64,000 bases of DNA from Prosthecobacter sp. GTDB taxonomy: Bacteria > Verrucomicrobiota > Verrucomicrobiia > Verrucomicrobiales > Verrucomicrobiaceae. The position numbers were made by a program, and so were the translations under genes. How positions within the stretch are numbered: the stretch's first letter is position 1; each line of letters opens with the position of its first letter. Shown here in pieces: positions 10,401 through 18,089 of this stretch. Location: NCBI GenBank assembly GCA_021733925.1, contig JAIPJY010000016.1:1-64000 (forward strand), read 5' to 3'. The notes below the pieces were generated by a model. The model saw only the letters and a list, made by a program, of their open reading frames with translations. It was not told the origin of the DNA and did no database searches.

Positions 10401-10593
10401 TGCCGCCGTGGCCGATGAGATCGAGGATTTCGAGATCAGGAAACGCGGCGGCGATTTCCGCCAGTGAGGGCAGATCCAGATGGGTGAGCGGGAGCGTGTC
10501 GGCACCGCCGTCCGTCGGCATGGCGGCAGCGGCCATCAGGTCGGCAGGGTTCAGTCCGTGGAAGGGATCGGAGGATGGCGTGGAAGAGTCCAT
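7435..10593 (-). CDS. Membrane Ser/Thr protein kinase with SdpI-like and degenerate signal-peptidase-like domains
   Basis: Residues about 54-310 are a complete Hanks-type kinase: G-H-G-G-M-S-A-V-F loop at 61-69, K83, H-R-D-I-K-P-E-N at 174-181, D-F-G at 194-196, A-P-E at 225-227. Residues 351-440 are a Gly/Ala-rich stretch repeating roughly every 10 residues. Several membrane segments follow (about 483-500, 527-543, 558-580, 612-630, 640-662). The R-L-I-P-M-N-S-F-Y-G-V-R motif (582-593) resembles SdpI/YhfL proteins. After a membrane segment at 684-697, A-R-P-Y-F-I-P-S-G-N resembles the signal peptidase I box, but Asn replaces the catalytic Ser, so it is probably inactive. The C-terminal 250 residues are unassigned. 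I chose ATG 10593; 1052 residues. Its stop overlaps the relic sigma start. Confidence 0.9.
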   Translation of the reverse strand: MDSSTPSSDPFHGLNPADLMAAAAMPTDGGADTLPLTHLDLPSLAEIAAAFPDLEILDLIGHGGMSAVFRARQPRLDRVVALKVLPKSLAATPGFPERFTREGRVLARLSHPNIVTVHDFGESGGFCFLTMEYVDGVNLRQAMRAGRFTPEQALNIIPVMCEALQYAHSQGVLHRDIKPENILLDAKGKVKIADFGIAKILDEKGDGGMMLTQSGAKLGTAPYMAPEQIEQPGSVDHRADIYSLGVVFYEMLTGELPLGRFAAPSEKSTVNGNMDEVVFRALAKDRALRQQSAGEFKTQIEGIASMPSPMQRSPAGQISSFEYKSKRTLFGRPLLHVAHGIDPATGRKHTARGFFAFGDRAVGVFAFGGYARGFFACGGMAVGVLALGGLSLGLISFGGLALALLLAYGGMSVGFLATGGIALGWGAVGGFAVGVHGYGGQVYALVSGMGGQVHAPHVIKAPGEMPPLLSLLEWISDQSTFLIAWIWLPMVIPSVLVSWWARRQLEYEALGGAQRATAWHERPSRVLWLLPASLLLFMALIWMTRHWSHAGKAGVTEHLFIASVIEFIGILLSALSLPLWLRLIPMNSFYGVRLPSTFSSNERWYDVNAVFGKHLFFWSLTIIAAGIAGFYQLPRHQDAYSWAALTLILVSVAASVVSTLVWMHRHPVGRAPIKPHRLVRNIELVVPVVVLMLFVRSFIARPYFIPSGNEPGVAKNSRWIASHLDTGFAQGDLIAYAHENGQTWLARVVAVEAKGLLLKRGGKPEEFFMPWDKIIGKMLFPYYSPSSVNTAAVAISEPPPLVEKGTAHALDRQPVLRFTRMKRNRQEWTWPIYTPEGKLVDDEASELLVTKSRGSDHNGPNDEDCWLQLWFEHPDFDAHSMVGVEIADVNGLPLKDRINSGVGPSRGLGRPNPPLLGYILSPGRVGRLPTEVQITLRYSIGPWQPGSVLPSTFNGSMTLGSDCMLAGFGDDLQHHAFVSWSMGSDDTLYDAVARLKNGTSTGSFGLSWSGSGGNIAQRLGFLVPLREVESFQFRDRKKHSVTFPHVVIPPLP

Positions 10594-10742
10594 GATACCG
10601 GCTGCATGGGGAAGATGGCGACGAAGGTTACACACGATCCTGCGGCTCAGGCTAGAAACTTCATTCCAGGGCATGGAATCCCTTGTTGCGGAAATGGGAC
10701 GGCACCGTCACACTCGCGGCCCAACCTCCCCAACCCGCAACC

Positions 10743-11846
10743 ATGCGCCGCATCGCGCTCCCCACCTTTTTCCTGCTTCTCATGTCGATCTCCGGTTCGT
10801 CAGTCGCTGCCAGCGTCGAATCTTCCGTTTGGGGAAAAACCCCGGCGGGTGAGGAAGTGCGGCTTTTCACGCTGCGCAATGCCAGCGGAATGGAAGTCAA
10901 AATCACCAACTGGGGCGGCTACATCGTCTCGCTCAAGGTGGCGGACAAAAGCGGCAAGTTCGCTGATGTGGTGCTCGGTTTTGACTCGCTGGACGGTTAC
11001 CTCGGCAAAAATCCTTTCTTCGGCTGCATCGCGGGACGATATGCCAACCGCATCGGCAATGCCGTGTTCAAGCTCGATGGCGTGGAATACAAAGTGACGG
11101 CCAACTCCGGCAAGCACCAGCTGCATGGCGGCAAGGAAGGCTTCGACAAAAAACTCTGGTCAGCCAAAGAGGTCCCCAATGGGGTGGCACTCAGCTACAC
11201 CAGCCCTGATGGCGAGGAAGGCTACCCCGGCACGCTGAAGAGCACCGTGACCTACACGCTCACCGAAGAGAACGGACTGCAGATCGACTACACGGCCACC
11301 ACGGACAAGCCCACCGTGCTCAACTTGACGAACCACGCCTACTTCAATCTTTCTGGAGAAGGCAGCGGCGACATCCTCGGCCACGAACTGACGCTTCCAA
11401 CGGATCAGATCACGGCCACCGATGACGACCTCATCCCCACGGGCGAGATCGCCAGCATCAAAGGCACGCCGCTGGATTTCACCGCCCCGCATGCGATTGG
11501 CGAACGCATCGGCGCGGATTTCAAACCTCTCATCCAGGGCATCGGCTATGATCACAACTACGTGCTGCCCGGCAGCGGCATGAAGCTGGCGGCCACGGTC
11601 AAGGACCCCGCCAGCGGCCGCGTGATGACTGTGCGCACCACCGAGCCCGGCGTGCAGCTTTATACCGGCAATCATCTCAATGGCGTACCGGGCAAAGGGG
11701 GGCATATTTATGCAAAGCGTCATGGCTTCTGCCTCGAAACGCAGCATTATCCCGACAGTCCGAACCATCCTTCCTTCCCCAGCGTGATCCTGCGCCCGGG
11801 TGAAAAATTTAGCAGCACCACGATTTACCAGTTTTCCGCCGAGTGA
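10743..11846 (+). CDS. galM: Aldose 1-epimerase (mutarotase), exported
   Basis: Interconverts alpha and beta anomers of aldoses such as galactose. The 367-residue protein starts with a probable signal peptide (about 1-24), so it would act in the periplasm. Active-site residues are visible: H128 (H-Q-L-H-G-G), H198 (L-T-N-H-A-Y-F-N-L) and the catalytic base E332 (F-C-L-E-T-Q-H-Y-P-D). I chose ATG 10743, which begins the hydrophobic leader; an in-frame start at 10683 would hide it. The gene is divergent from the kinase, and its TGA overlaps the GTG start of the phosphatase gene, so the two are translationally coupled. Confidence 0.94.
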   Translation: MRRIALPTFFLLLMSISGSSVAASVESSVWGKTPAGEEVRLFTLRNASGMEVKITNWGGYIVSLKVADKSGKFADVVLGFDSLDGYLGKNPFFGCIAGRYANRIGNAVFKLDGVEYKVTANSGKHQLHGGKEGFDKKLWSAKEVPNGVALSYTSPDGEEGYPGTLKSTVTYTLTEENGLQIDYTATTDKPTVLNLTNHAYFNLSGEGSGDILGHELTLPTDQITATDDDLIPTGEIASIKGTPLDFTAPHAIGERIGADFKPLIQGIGYDHNYVLPGSGMKLAATVKDPASGRVMTVRTTEPGVQLYTGNHLNGVPGKGGHIYAKRHGFCLETQHYPDSPNHPSFPSVILRPGEKFSSTTIYQFSAE

Positions 11847-12676
11847 GCGCCACCACCACCGTCCTGACCGATCGAGTCCCCCTGTTTGAATCTCAGCCAC
11901 CTGCCTTCATCCAGGAGCAGGATTTTGCCGCAAGGCAGTATCGGGGCCGTCGTGACAACCAGGAAGACTACTATGCCTTTGCCGATGCCGCCGAACCGGA
12001 AGAGCGCAGCCTTGAGCGCCTGCTCCTTGTCATCGGTGACGGCCTTGGCGCGCATGCAGGGGGCAGCGTGGCCAGCTACATCGGAGTGAACGCCTTTGTG
12101 CGTGCCTACCATGAGCAGGACGGTCCGCATTCCTGGAAGCTCAAGCATGCCGTCGAGACGGCGAATGAAACTCTTGGTATCATCACCAGCCGCATGCCGA
12201 GCGTGGCCCCGCCCATGGGCACCACCATGGTGGGAGTGCTCATCACACCGAAGACGATGGAGTGGATCAGCGTGGGCGATTCACCGCTCTTCCTCTTCCG
12301 CGAGGGCGAACTGATCCGCCTCAATGCCGACCACAGCCTATCCCCGCTCATCGATGCCCGTGCGGATCGCGGCGAGATCACCCGTGAGGAAGCTGAAAAT
12401 CACCCTGACCGTCACACACTGCAGGCCGCCCTTCTGGGCATGCCCCTGGCAATGATCGACACTCCCGCAGAGCCCTGGCCTCTGAAAAAAGGCGACATCA
12501 TCATCTCTGCGAGCGATGGCATCTTCACGCTCACCCACAAGGCGCTTGAGGAACTGCTCAGCTTTGGCAAGCACACCACGGCGGACAAGATCGCCGACGC
12601 GATCATCTTCGCCATCCGCCGCATCAACAACGACCGTCAGGACAACACGACCGTCGGTGTGGTGAAGATCGGGTAG
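11843..12676 (+). CDS. PP2C-family Ser/Thr protein phosphatase
   Basis: A 277-residue metal-dependent phosphatase. Motifs in order: R-R-D-N-Q-E-D-Y-Y (about 35-43), V-I-G-D-G-L-G-A-H-A-G-G (63-74), G-T-T-M-V (126-130), V-G-D-S-P-L-F-L-F, S-A-S-D-G-I-F, and D-N-T-T-V near the end, giving the acidic metal ligands. It starts at GTG 11843 inside the galM stop (GTGA). No membrane segment is present, so it acts in the cytoplasm. Its nearness to the kinase at 7435-10593 suggests the two oppose each other, although they are on opposite strands; coupling to galM is unexplained. Confidence 0.92.
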   Translation: MSATTTVLTDRVPLFESQPPAFIQEQDFAARQYRGRRDNQEDYYAFADAAEPEERSLERLLLVIGDGLGAHAGGSVASYIGVNAFVRAYHEQDGPHSWKLKHAVETANETLGIITSRMPSVAPPMGTTMVGVLITPKTMEWISVGDSPLFLFREGELIRLNADHSLSPLIDARADRGEITREEAENHPDRHTLQAALLGMPLAMIDTPAEPWPLKKGDIIISASDGIFTLTHKALEELLSFGKHTTADKIADAIIFAIRRINNDRQDNTTVGVVKIG

Positions 12677-12767
12677 AAAGTACTCCCGAACTTTAGTTCG
12701 TTCTGGAGAGGGTATTCCCCTCGCCCAGGCACCCAGACTATGAGCTAAAGCTCATGAGTACTTTTCT
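12675..12767. repeat. 93-bp imperfect palindrome between convergent genes (REP/MITE-like or bidirectional terminator)
   Basis: The outer arms AGAAAGTACTC (12675-12685) and GAGTACTTTTCT (12756-12767) are inverted with a single extra T. Each arm holds a smaller palindrome, GAACTTTAGTTC and TGAGCTAAAGCTCA. The whole fills the gap between the phosphatase gene and the convergent methionine-synthase-like gene. The nested palindromes look more like a dispersed REP-type element than a simple terminator, but there is no second copy in this window. Confidence 0.65.
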
Positions 12768-12769
12768 GC

Positions 12770-13807
12770 TCACAGCCCCAGCTCCCGTTTCACGATGCCG
12801 ACACCAGCCACCATGCTGGCGAGCTTCTTCTTCGCCGCCCAGCGTGCGGTCTGGCTGAGGCCGCAGTCGGGTGCAAAGACGAGCTTGTCCGCAGGTGCAT
12901 GTTTCAAACAGGCGCGCACCGCAGCGGCGATCTGCTCCGGCGTTTCGATGTGGTAGCTCTTCACGTCGATGATGCCGACGGCGACATCGTAGCGCTCGGC
13001 CATCGGCTTGATGACCTCCAGCTCGGCGTATTCGCGGTTCGCCATCTCCACGTGAACCTCGTCGCAGTGCAGGTCGAGGAAGGCCGGAAACAGCGGCGCG
13101 TATTTGCGCCAGCCGACGGGGTGGCCTTTGAAATTGCCAAAGCAGAGGTGCGTGCAGATGCGCGCCTTGCCGTAGCCGCTGCTCACGGTGCGGTTGAAGA
13201 TGTCCACGAAGCGCTTGGTATCCTCGCGGTAGCCGTAGCAGCTCATGCTGGGCTCATCGACGCAGATTTCCTCCGCGCCCGCCGCCACGAGATGGGCGAT
13301 CTCCTGATTCACGATGGGCAGCAGGGCCTCGGTGATGGCGTAGCGGTCCTTATATTGTGCATTCGGTGCCAGCCGCCCACTGAGCGTGTAGGGCCCGGGC
13401 ACGGAGACCTTCAGGCGCTTGCCGGTGTGTGAGGCCAAACGCCGCAGGCGCTCAAACTCCTCCACCACGCCCAGCCCACGGGGGGCGCGCAGTTCACCGA
13501 CGATCTCATGCTTGCCGCGCTGATCATGCGCCGGCGGCCCAAATCGCCGTGGGCTGGCCGGTTCGAGCGCGATGCCCTCGATAAAACCGTAGAAGGAAAG
13601 GTTGAAGTCAAAGCGCGTTTGCTCCCCGTCCGTGATGACATCCAGCCCGGATGCGATTTGATCCTGAATGGCCACCTGTGCGGCATCGTCCTGCATCTCA
13701 GCGATGTCTGTGCTGCCGAATTCAGCGAGGTGCCGGGCTGAAAACTCGAGCCAGCCCGGAAACGGATAACTGCCGATGACGGAGGTGCGGAGCGGTTGGG
13801 ATTGCAT
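12770..13807 (-). CDS. MetE C-terminal-type methionine synthase core protein
   Basis: The 345-residue protein matches only the catalytic half of cobalamin-independent methionine synthase. Zinc ligands can be placed at H220 and C222 (T-H-L-C-F-G-N-F), E254 (V-H-V-E-M-A-N) and C315 (F-A-P-D-C-G-L); D-G-E-Q-T-R (60-65) is the substrate loop. The N-terminal folate-binding half is absent, so it may use another methyl donor, as in the core-MetE (Mes) families, or act on another thiol substrate. The start is ATG 13807. It stands alone; no methionine genes are near. Confidence 0.85.
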   Translation of the reverse strand: MQSQPLRTSVIGSYPFPGWLEFSARHLAEFGSTDIAEMQDDAAQVAIQDQIASGLDVITDGEQTRFDFNLSFYGFIEGIALEPASPRRFGPPAHDQRGKHEIVGELRAPRGLGVVEEFERLRRLASHTGKRLKVSVPGPYTLSGRLAPNAQYKDRYAITEALLPIVNQEIAHLVAAGAEEICVDEPSMSCYGYREDTKRFVDIFNRTVSSGYGKARICTHLCFGNFKGHPVGWRKYAPLFPAFLDLHCDEVHVEMANREYAELEVIKPMAERYDVAVGIIDVKSYHIETPEQIAAAVRACLKHAPADKLVFAPDCGLSQTARWAAKKKLASMVAGVGIVKRELGL

Positions 13808-13975
13808 GGTGGGAAAGCTTATCGACGCAAGTCACTCAGCGTCAAAGCCAAGCCGCAAAACACAACCGATGCGGCGGAAAGGTTCATTCAGCTCAACCCT
13901 TTCTAAATTAAATCTTAGTTTAGTTTGTATCTCCTATACTAGTTATAGATAGCACTATAACAACCAACTAACCTT

Positions 13976-14813
13976 ATGATACCTAACTATTCATTTTTAT
14001 TTGCTGTAGTTAATTGTTTTATCTTTACATCGCTTTACTCCCAAAGTTCAATTGTGGGTCCCGGTAGCAGCTACAGCGATATTTTCCCATCCTCCACCCC
14101 TGTCACCTATGACGTTCCCGGTGGAGGGCTAGTTTCGGTCACGCTGTCCAACGGCTCTATCAGCGCCAGCCAGGGTCTTTGGAACCTCACCGCCCAAGGG
14201 GGGGCCAATGCCACAATTCTCCTAAGCCTGACCGAGTCTGCCGCACAGACTACCCTGACCGGCTCTTTACTGACTTTTGGCATCAGCAACGACAACAATT
14301 CCCTGCTTGGCATTCTAGGGGGGGGGCACCTCCATCCATTATGCGTGGCAGGCGGATGCTTATTTCGACACCCCTGGAAGCGTCCTCAACTATACTCCCA
14401 ACACCCACTACAGCGTGAGCTTTGATGTGGATGGCAACAACGGCCTGCTCAGTTCCACCGCAGGATTGACCCCGAGTTTTACCTTTGAACTGATCGATGG
14501 GGCTGGGAACTCCCTCGCCAGCAGCAGCAGTACGCAGATCAACATTGCCGGCCTGCTGGGCACTGGTGTGACTACAGGCACCGTGAATCTTGACTACATT
14601 CTGGACGGCACCGCTCCCAGCGGTCCCATTGGCGTGCGGTTCATAGGAGATGCCACCGTCGGTGCCACTGCTCTGAGCCTGGGAACCACCTATGCCACCA
14701 TCTCGAACCTGAGCATCACCACCACCCCCGTGCCAGAACCCGGCGGCAGCGTGCTGATTGCCTCCGTGGGTGCCCTGTTGCTGCTGCGCAGGAGGAGGCT
14801 GGGATTGAGCTAG
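13976..14813 (+). pseudogene. PEP-CTERM sorted surface protein, off-frame at a G9 tract (possibly phase-variable)
   Basis: ATG 13976 opens a frame with a signal peptide that continues to about 14317. After nine G residues it runs into a wrong frame and stops at 14425. With eight G the protein reads on as G-G-G-T-S-I-H-Y-A-W-Q-A-D and joins the downstream frame, giving about 278 residues. The end is a canonical PEP-CTERM signal: V-P-E-P, a hydrophobic helix, then R-R-R-R, which directs sorting by an exosortase. The body is Ser/Thr/Gly-rich and beta-like. The region before it is AT-rich, with TATACT at 13935-13940. The break may be real decay, a phase switch, or a sequencing error in the homopolymer. 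Confidence 0.8.
14318..14326 (+). repeat. G9 homopolymer at the frameshift of the PEP-CTERM gene
   Basis: Nine consecutive G follow the ILE-LEU codons of the gene. Eight would restore the full frame. A second run of seven G lies in frame at 14198-14204 in the same gene, so it has two slippage-prone tracts. Confidence 0.9.
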
Positions 14814-14835
14814 ACAGTCTGATGCGCCTCACTGG

Positions 14836-15243
14836 TCAGTCTGGCGAAGGAAAATCAAGAAACACGACGAGGAACATCGACGCCACGTAACCAGCCGCCA
14901 GAATCGCCACCTGGAGGCACAGCCTTTTGCCCCATGTCATTCGGATAAAGAGCCACCATGGGCTTAAGGCGCAAACGATCCAAACGAGTGCCGCAGCGGC
15001 ATACGAGAAGTAAAGAACCACCAAGTTCCATTTGGAACCACGCCCATCCATGATTTCGGCCATGACTTGTTCCATGATCAGCGCCGTCATGTGTGCGGGC
15101 ATGGCCATCCAAGCCCAGGCCGACTGCAAAAAATCGATGTGGTAAAAATAACCCGGCAAGCAGGTCACCAAAAACAAGAGATACACCGGCCCACAGACTC
15201 TCAGGCATCGTTGCGTTGGTGATGACATTTTGAATACGGTCAT
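14836..15243 (-). CDS. Hypothetical membrane protein, last gene of the SDR-ROK-SIS operon
   Basis: A 135-residue protein with hydrophobic segments at about 19-34, 45-62, 73-99 and 108-130, so three or four membrane helices. No family is recognised. ATG 15243 overlaps the stop of the SIS gene by ATGA, which both fixes the start and shows it is co-translated with the operon. A permease-like or membrane-anchor role for the sugar-processing enzymes upstream is possible but not shown. Confidence 0.75.
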   Translation of the reverse strand: MTVFKMSSPTQRCLRVCGPVYLLFLVTCLPGYFYHIDFLQSAWAWMAMPAHMTALIMEQVMAEIMDGRGSKWNLVVLYFSYAAAALVWIVCALSPWWLFIRMTWGKRLCLQVAILAAGYVASMFLVVFLDFPSPD

Positions 15244-16019
15244 ACTCCCAGTTTCGCGTAATACTTTGCGATACGCCGGGCGTGCTCGTCATACGCGGCT
15301 TCAAACAGTTCGGTGGCCTTGGCGGCACCGACAACCGCTCCCGCCGTGAGTACCTTCGGTGGCTGACCGGCTTTGACCAGGCGGTCGGCGACTTCGGCTT
15401 TGACGGCGTTCACCAGCAGGCAGCCGCCGACGGTACTGCCGGGGGCGACTGGGGTGTCGAGGTTTTCAATCTTGATCATGGCATCGCCAACGGGTGCGCC
15501 GGTGTCGAGGACGATGTCGGAGAAGTCCTGGAGCTTTTTACCGTCGCGGTGGCGGCTGGTGCTGGCCTCGCTGTGCGTGGTGCTGATGATGGCGACGACT
15601 TTGACGCCGCGCCGCTGGAATTCTTCGGCCATCTCGACCGGGACCACATTGCAGCCACCGCTGGAAATGACGAGGGCGCTGTCTCCGGGCATGAGATCGA
15701 AGTTCCGCAGGATGCGGTTCGCCAAACCGCTGACGTTTTCGAGGAACATGGCCTGGCGCTGGCCGTTCGCGCCGACGACGAGGTTGTGGAAGGTCAGCGA
15801 GAGTTCGACGATGGGATTGAAGCCGGGAAAGGAGCCGTAGCGCGGCCACATTTCTTCCACCAGAATGCGGCTGTGGCCGGAGCCAAAGACGTGCACCATC
15901 TGCCCGGCGAGAATCGTCTTGGCGAACATGTCGGCGGCCTGTTGGATGAGCTGAAGCTGATCGCGGACACGGTTGAGGAGGCCTTGGCTGGCGTCGAGGT
16001 ATTGGAGGGCGGGGGTCAT
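15240..16019 (-). CDS. SIS-domain sugar isomerase-family protein (UPF0309-like)
   Basis: A 259-residue single-SIS protein, a fold that binds phosphosugars in isomerases and regulators. The binding loop is V-F-G-S-G-H-S-R (44-51), and I-S-S-G-G provides the second conserved Ser stretch; the T-P-V-A-P-G-S-T-V-G-G segment is typical of the UPF0309 group. No helix-turn-helix is fused, so it is more likely an enzyme (for example, of amino-sugar or N-acetylmuramate metabolism) than a regulator. Its ATG directly follows the stop of the upstream gene (TAAATG), and its stop overlaps the next start. Confidence 0.88.
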   Translation of the reverse strand: MTPALQYLDASQGLLNRVRDQLQLIQQAADMFAKTILAGQMVHVFGSGHSRILVEEMWPRYGSFPGFNPIVELSLTFHNLVVGANGQRQAMFLENVSGLANRILRNFDLMPGDSALVISSGGCNVVPVEMAEEFQRRGVKVVAIISTTHSEASTSRHRDGKKLQDFSDIVLDTGAPVGDAMIKIENLDTPVAPGSTVGGCLLVNAVKAEVADRLVKAGQPPKVLTAGAVVGAAKATELFEAAYDEHARRIAKYYAKLGV

Positions 16020-16358
16020 TTAGAGTTTGGTTTCTGGAGCGTTGAGTCCTTCATGCCAGCAAAGCCAGCCTGAAAATGAGGAGATGGCATCTGCACTGCG
16101 ATCATCCATCCATGGATGCGCCTGCTGCAAGTGCGCTCGGTAGCCTAGTTTAAAGTCGTCTGTCCATGGAACCCCTCCAGGAAAGTTCCAGAGATAGTCC
16201 TCGGCATTTTTGACAAGCTCATTCATTTCTGCAGTGATTTCCTTGCTGACATCCAGCAGTTGATTTGCTGATAGATGCGCCTTCAGACGATCTCGATCAG
16301 GTATAGTCCAGATGAACGCGCACAAAGCTTCATTGAGCATCTGAGGCGTGGGCGTCAT
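16020..16358 (-). CDS. Hypothetical protein between ROK kinase and SIS genes
   Basis: A 112-residue soluble protein with many Trp and acidic residues and no recognised family. ATG 16358 overlaps the ROK kinase stop by ATGA; a longer frame upstream (from 16451) would lie inside the kinase gene, so I reject it. It ends W-L-C-W-H-E-G-L-N-A-P-E-T-K-L and abuts the SIS start. Its fixed place between a kinase and a SIS protein suggests a part in the same sugar route. Base composition is slightly AT-richer than its neighbours. Confidence 0.75.
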   Translation of the reverse strand: MTPTPQMLNEALCAFIWTIPDRDRLKAHLSANQLLDVSKEITAEMNELVKNAEDYLWNFPGGVPWTDDFKLGYRAHLQQAHPWMDDRSADAISSFSGWLCWHEGLNAPETKL

Positions 16359-17251
16359 AGGCTTAGCAGATTGAAAACGGAGCCGAGGCATCCGGCGCTG
16401 TCTCCGAGCTTGGCGGGAACGATGCGGGCCTGATGGCCGCCGGGCCGCCATTCGAAGCCTGCGAGAGCTTGTTGCAGCGGATCAAACAGACGGGCACCGG
16501 CACCGACGGCAATGCCACCGCCAACGATGACGACTTCGGGATCGAGCACGTTGACTAGCGAAGCGATAGCCGCGGCGAGGTGGCGGACGGAGGCCAGCCA
16601 GACTTTGGCGGCGTGTTCATCGCCAGCACTGAAGGCGTCGAGCAGTGCGTGGGTGGTGGAGTAACGCCCTTCGCCACGCATGGCGATGGTTTGATTGCCG
16701 ATGGCGTCTTCGAGGCTGCCGGGGGTGTTGAAATCATCGCACGCGGCATTCGCGTCGATGGTGATGTGACCTAGATGGCCTGCCCGGCCGATCTTGCCAC
16801 TCAAGAGGCGTCCGCCACTCCAGATAGCGCCGCCGACGCCGGTGCCGAGGGTGAGCATGAAGGCGTCCTGCGTGTCCTTCGCAGCTCCGGCCCAGACTTC
16901 ACCGAGCAGCGCGGCATGAGCATCATTCAGCACGCGGCAGTCGCGCTCCAGAAAGGCGGACCAGTGGAATTTTTCGAGCCCGTGCATGCGGCCCGGCATC
17001 CAGTCGATGCAATGGCCATCGGGGTTTGCCAAACCGGGTGCAGAGAGCCCGATACGGAGTCTTTGCCCGGCCTGCGCCTCGAACTCATGCACGATCTCAC
17101 GCACGGTGAGAGCGAAGCGTGGAGTGTCGCCATCGAACTCACCATCGCGGGTCGGCCGCGAGAGCGTGGCAAGCGTCTGAGCGCTGGCCGTGTCCACAAG
17201 CGCGGCTTTGATGTTCGTGCCGCCGAGATCGATTCCTATGGCCTGGTTCAT
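16355..17251 (-). CDS. ROK-family sugar kinase lacking the usual zinc cysteines
   Basis: A 298-residue sugar kinase (glucose, N-acetylglucosamine or related) with the phosphate loop D-L-G-G-T-N-I-K at 8-15, catalytic base D110 in L-N-D-A-H-A, and L-T-L-G-T-G-V-G-G-A (133-142). The G-H-L-G-H segment (158-162) keeps the first His, but the following CxCGxxGC zinc motif is replaced by A-C-D-D-F-N-T-P-G-S with one Cys, so the typical zinc site is missing. Translationally coupled on both sides. Substrate is probably the sugar handled by the SDR and SIS proteins. Confidence 0.9.
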   Translation of the reverse strand: MNQAIGIDLGGTNIKAALVDTASAQTLATLSRPTRDGEFDGDTPRFALTVREIVHEFEAQAGQRLRIGLSAPGLANPDGHCIDWMPGRMHGLEKFHWSAFLERDCRVLNDAHAALLGEVWAGAAKDTQDAFMLTLGTGVGGAIWSGGRLLSGKIGRAGHLGHITIDANAACDDFNTPGSLEDAIGNQTIAMRGEGRYSTTHALLDAFSAGDEHAAKVWLASVRHLAAAIASLVNVLDPEVVIVGGGIAVGAGARLFDPLQQALAGFEWRPGGHQARIVPAKLGDSAGCLGSVFNLLSL

Positions 17252-18042
17252 GATGCGCTGAGCTGCCCCTCGCTGACAGTCCAGCCGCCATCCACAGCGA
17301 GGACTTGGCCGGTGATGAATTGAGAATCGGCCGAGAGCAGCAGCAGAGCCGCAGCATCGCAGTCAGTGGGCTGGCCGATGCGGCCGCCGTCGAGGGGTTG
17401 CTTGGTTTTGACGAAGTTCATGATGGCGTCATTGCTCACGGCGCGCTGGGACATCGGCGTCTCGACCAAGGCGGGGGCGATGACATTCACGCGGATGTTT
17501 TGCGGCGCGTAGTAGGCGGCGATGGATTTGCTGAAGCCGATGATGCCCGCCTTGGCAGCGGCGTAGGCATGGGAGGCGAAAAACTGCGCGGAGGGCGAGT
17601 AGCCGAGCACGCTGGCCATGTTGAGGATCACGCCGCCGCTGCCCTGTTTCAGGAACTGGCGCACGGCGGCGCGGTTCGAGTAGATGACGGAGTTCAAATT
17701 GAGGTCGAGCGTGTAGTGAAGCCCCTCATCGGTCATTTCATGCAGCGGGCCGTCTCCCCGGCTGCGACCACTGCCGCCGGCGATGTGGTAAAGGCCGTCC
17801 ACTCTGCCGAATTCGCCCACCGCCACCTCCACCGCACGCTCCGCCGCCTCCGGCGTGGCGGCATCTGCGGCAAACCCGCGTGCGTTTGGGCCGAGGGCTT
17901 CCACAGCGGCATCCACATTGACCTGCGAGCGGCTGGAAACGACGACCCGGACTCCCGCCGCTACGAGTTTTTTCGCAGCAGACAGACCCAGCCCCGTCGT
18001 GCCCCCCATGAGGATGATGTTCTGGCCGGAAAGGGAATGCAT
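17248..18042 (-). CDS. Short-chain dehydrogenase/reductase, first gene of the sugar operon
   Basis: A 264-residue classical SDR: NAD(P) loop G-G-T-T-G-L-G (13-19), N116, S144, and the catalytic Y160-x-x-x-K164 pair; the end A-V-D-G-G-W-T is usual. It probably oxidises a sugar or polyol. I chose ATG 18042 (M-H-S-L-S-G); an in-frame start at 18087 would leave no room for the promoter of the divergent gene at 18090. Its stop overlaps the ROK kinase start (ATGA). With ROK and SIS genes it suggests a pathway that oxidises, phosphorylates and isomerises one sugar. Confidence 0.9.
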   Translation of the reverse strand: MHSLSGQNIILMGGTTGLGLSAAKKLVAAGVRVVVSSRSQVNVDAAVEALGPNARGFAADAATPEAAERAVEVAVGEFGRVDGLYHIAGGSGRSRGDGPLHEMTDEGLHYTLDLNLNSVIYSNRAAVRQFLKQGSGGVILNMASVLGYSPSAQFFASHAYAAAKAGIIGFSKSIAAYYAPQNIRVNVIAPALVETPMSQRAVSNDAIMNFVKTKQPLDGGRIGQPTDCDAAALLLLSADSQFITGQVLAVDGGWTVSEGQLSAS

Positions 18043-18089
18043 GTTGAGTGAAGGAGTCGGACGTGCGATGTCGTTGTTCAAGCTCACTC

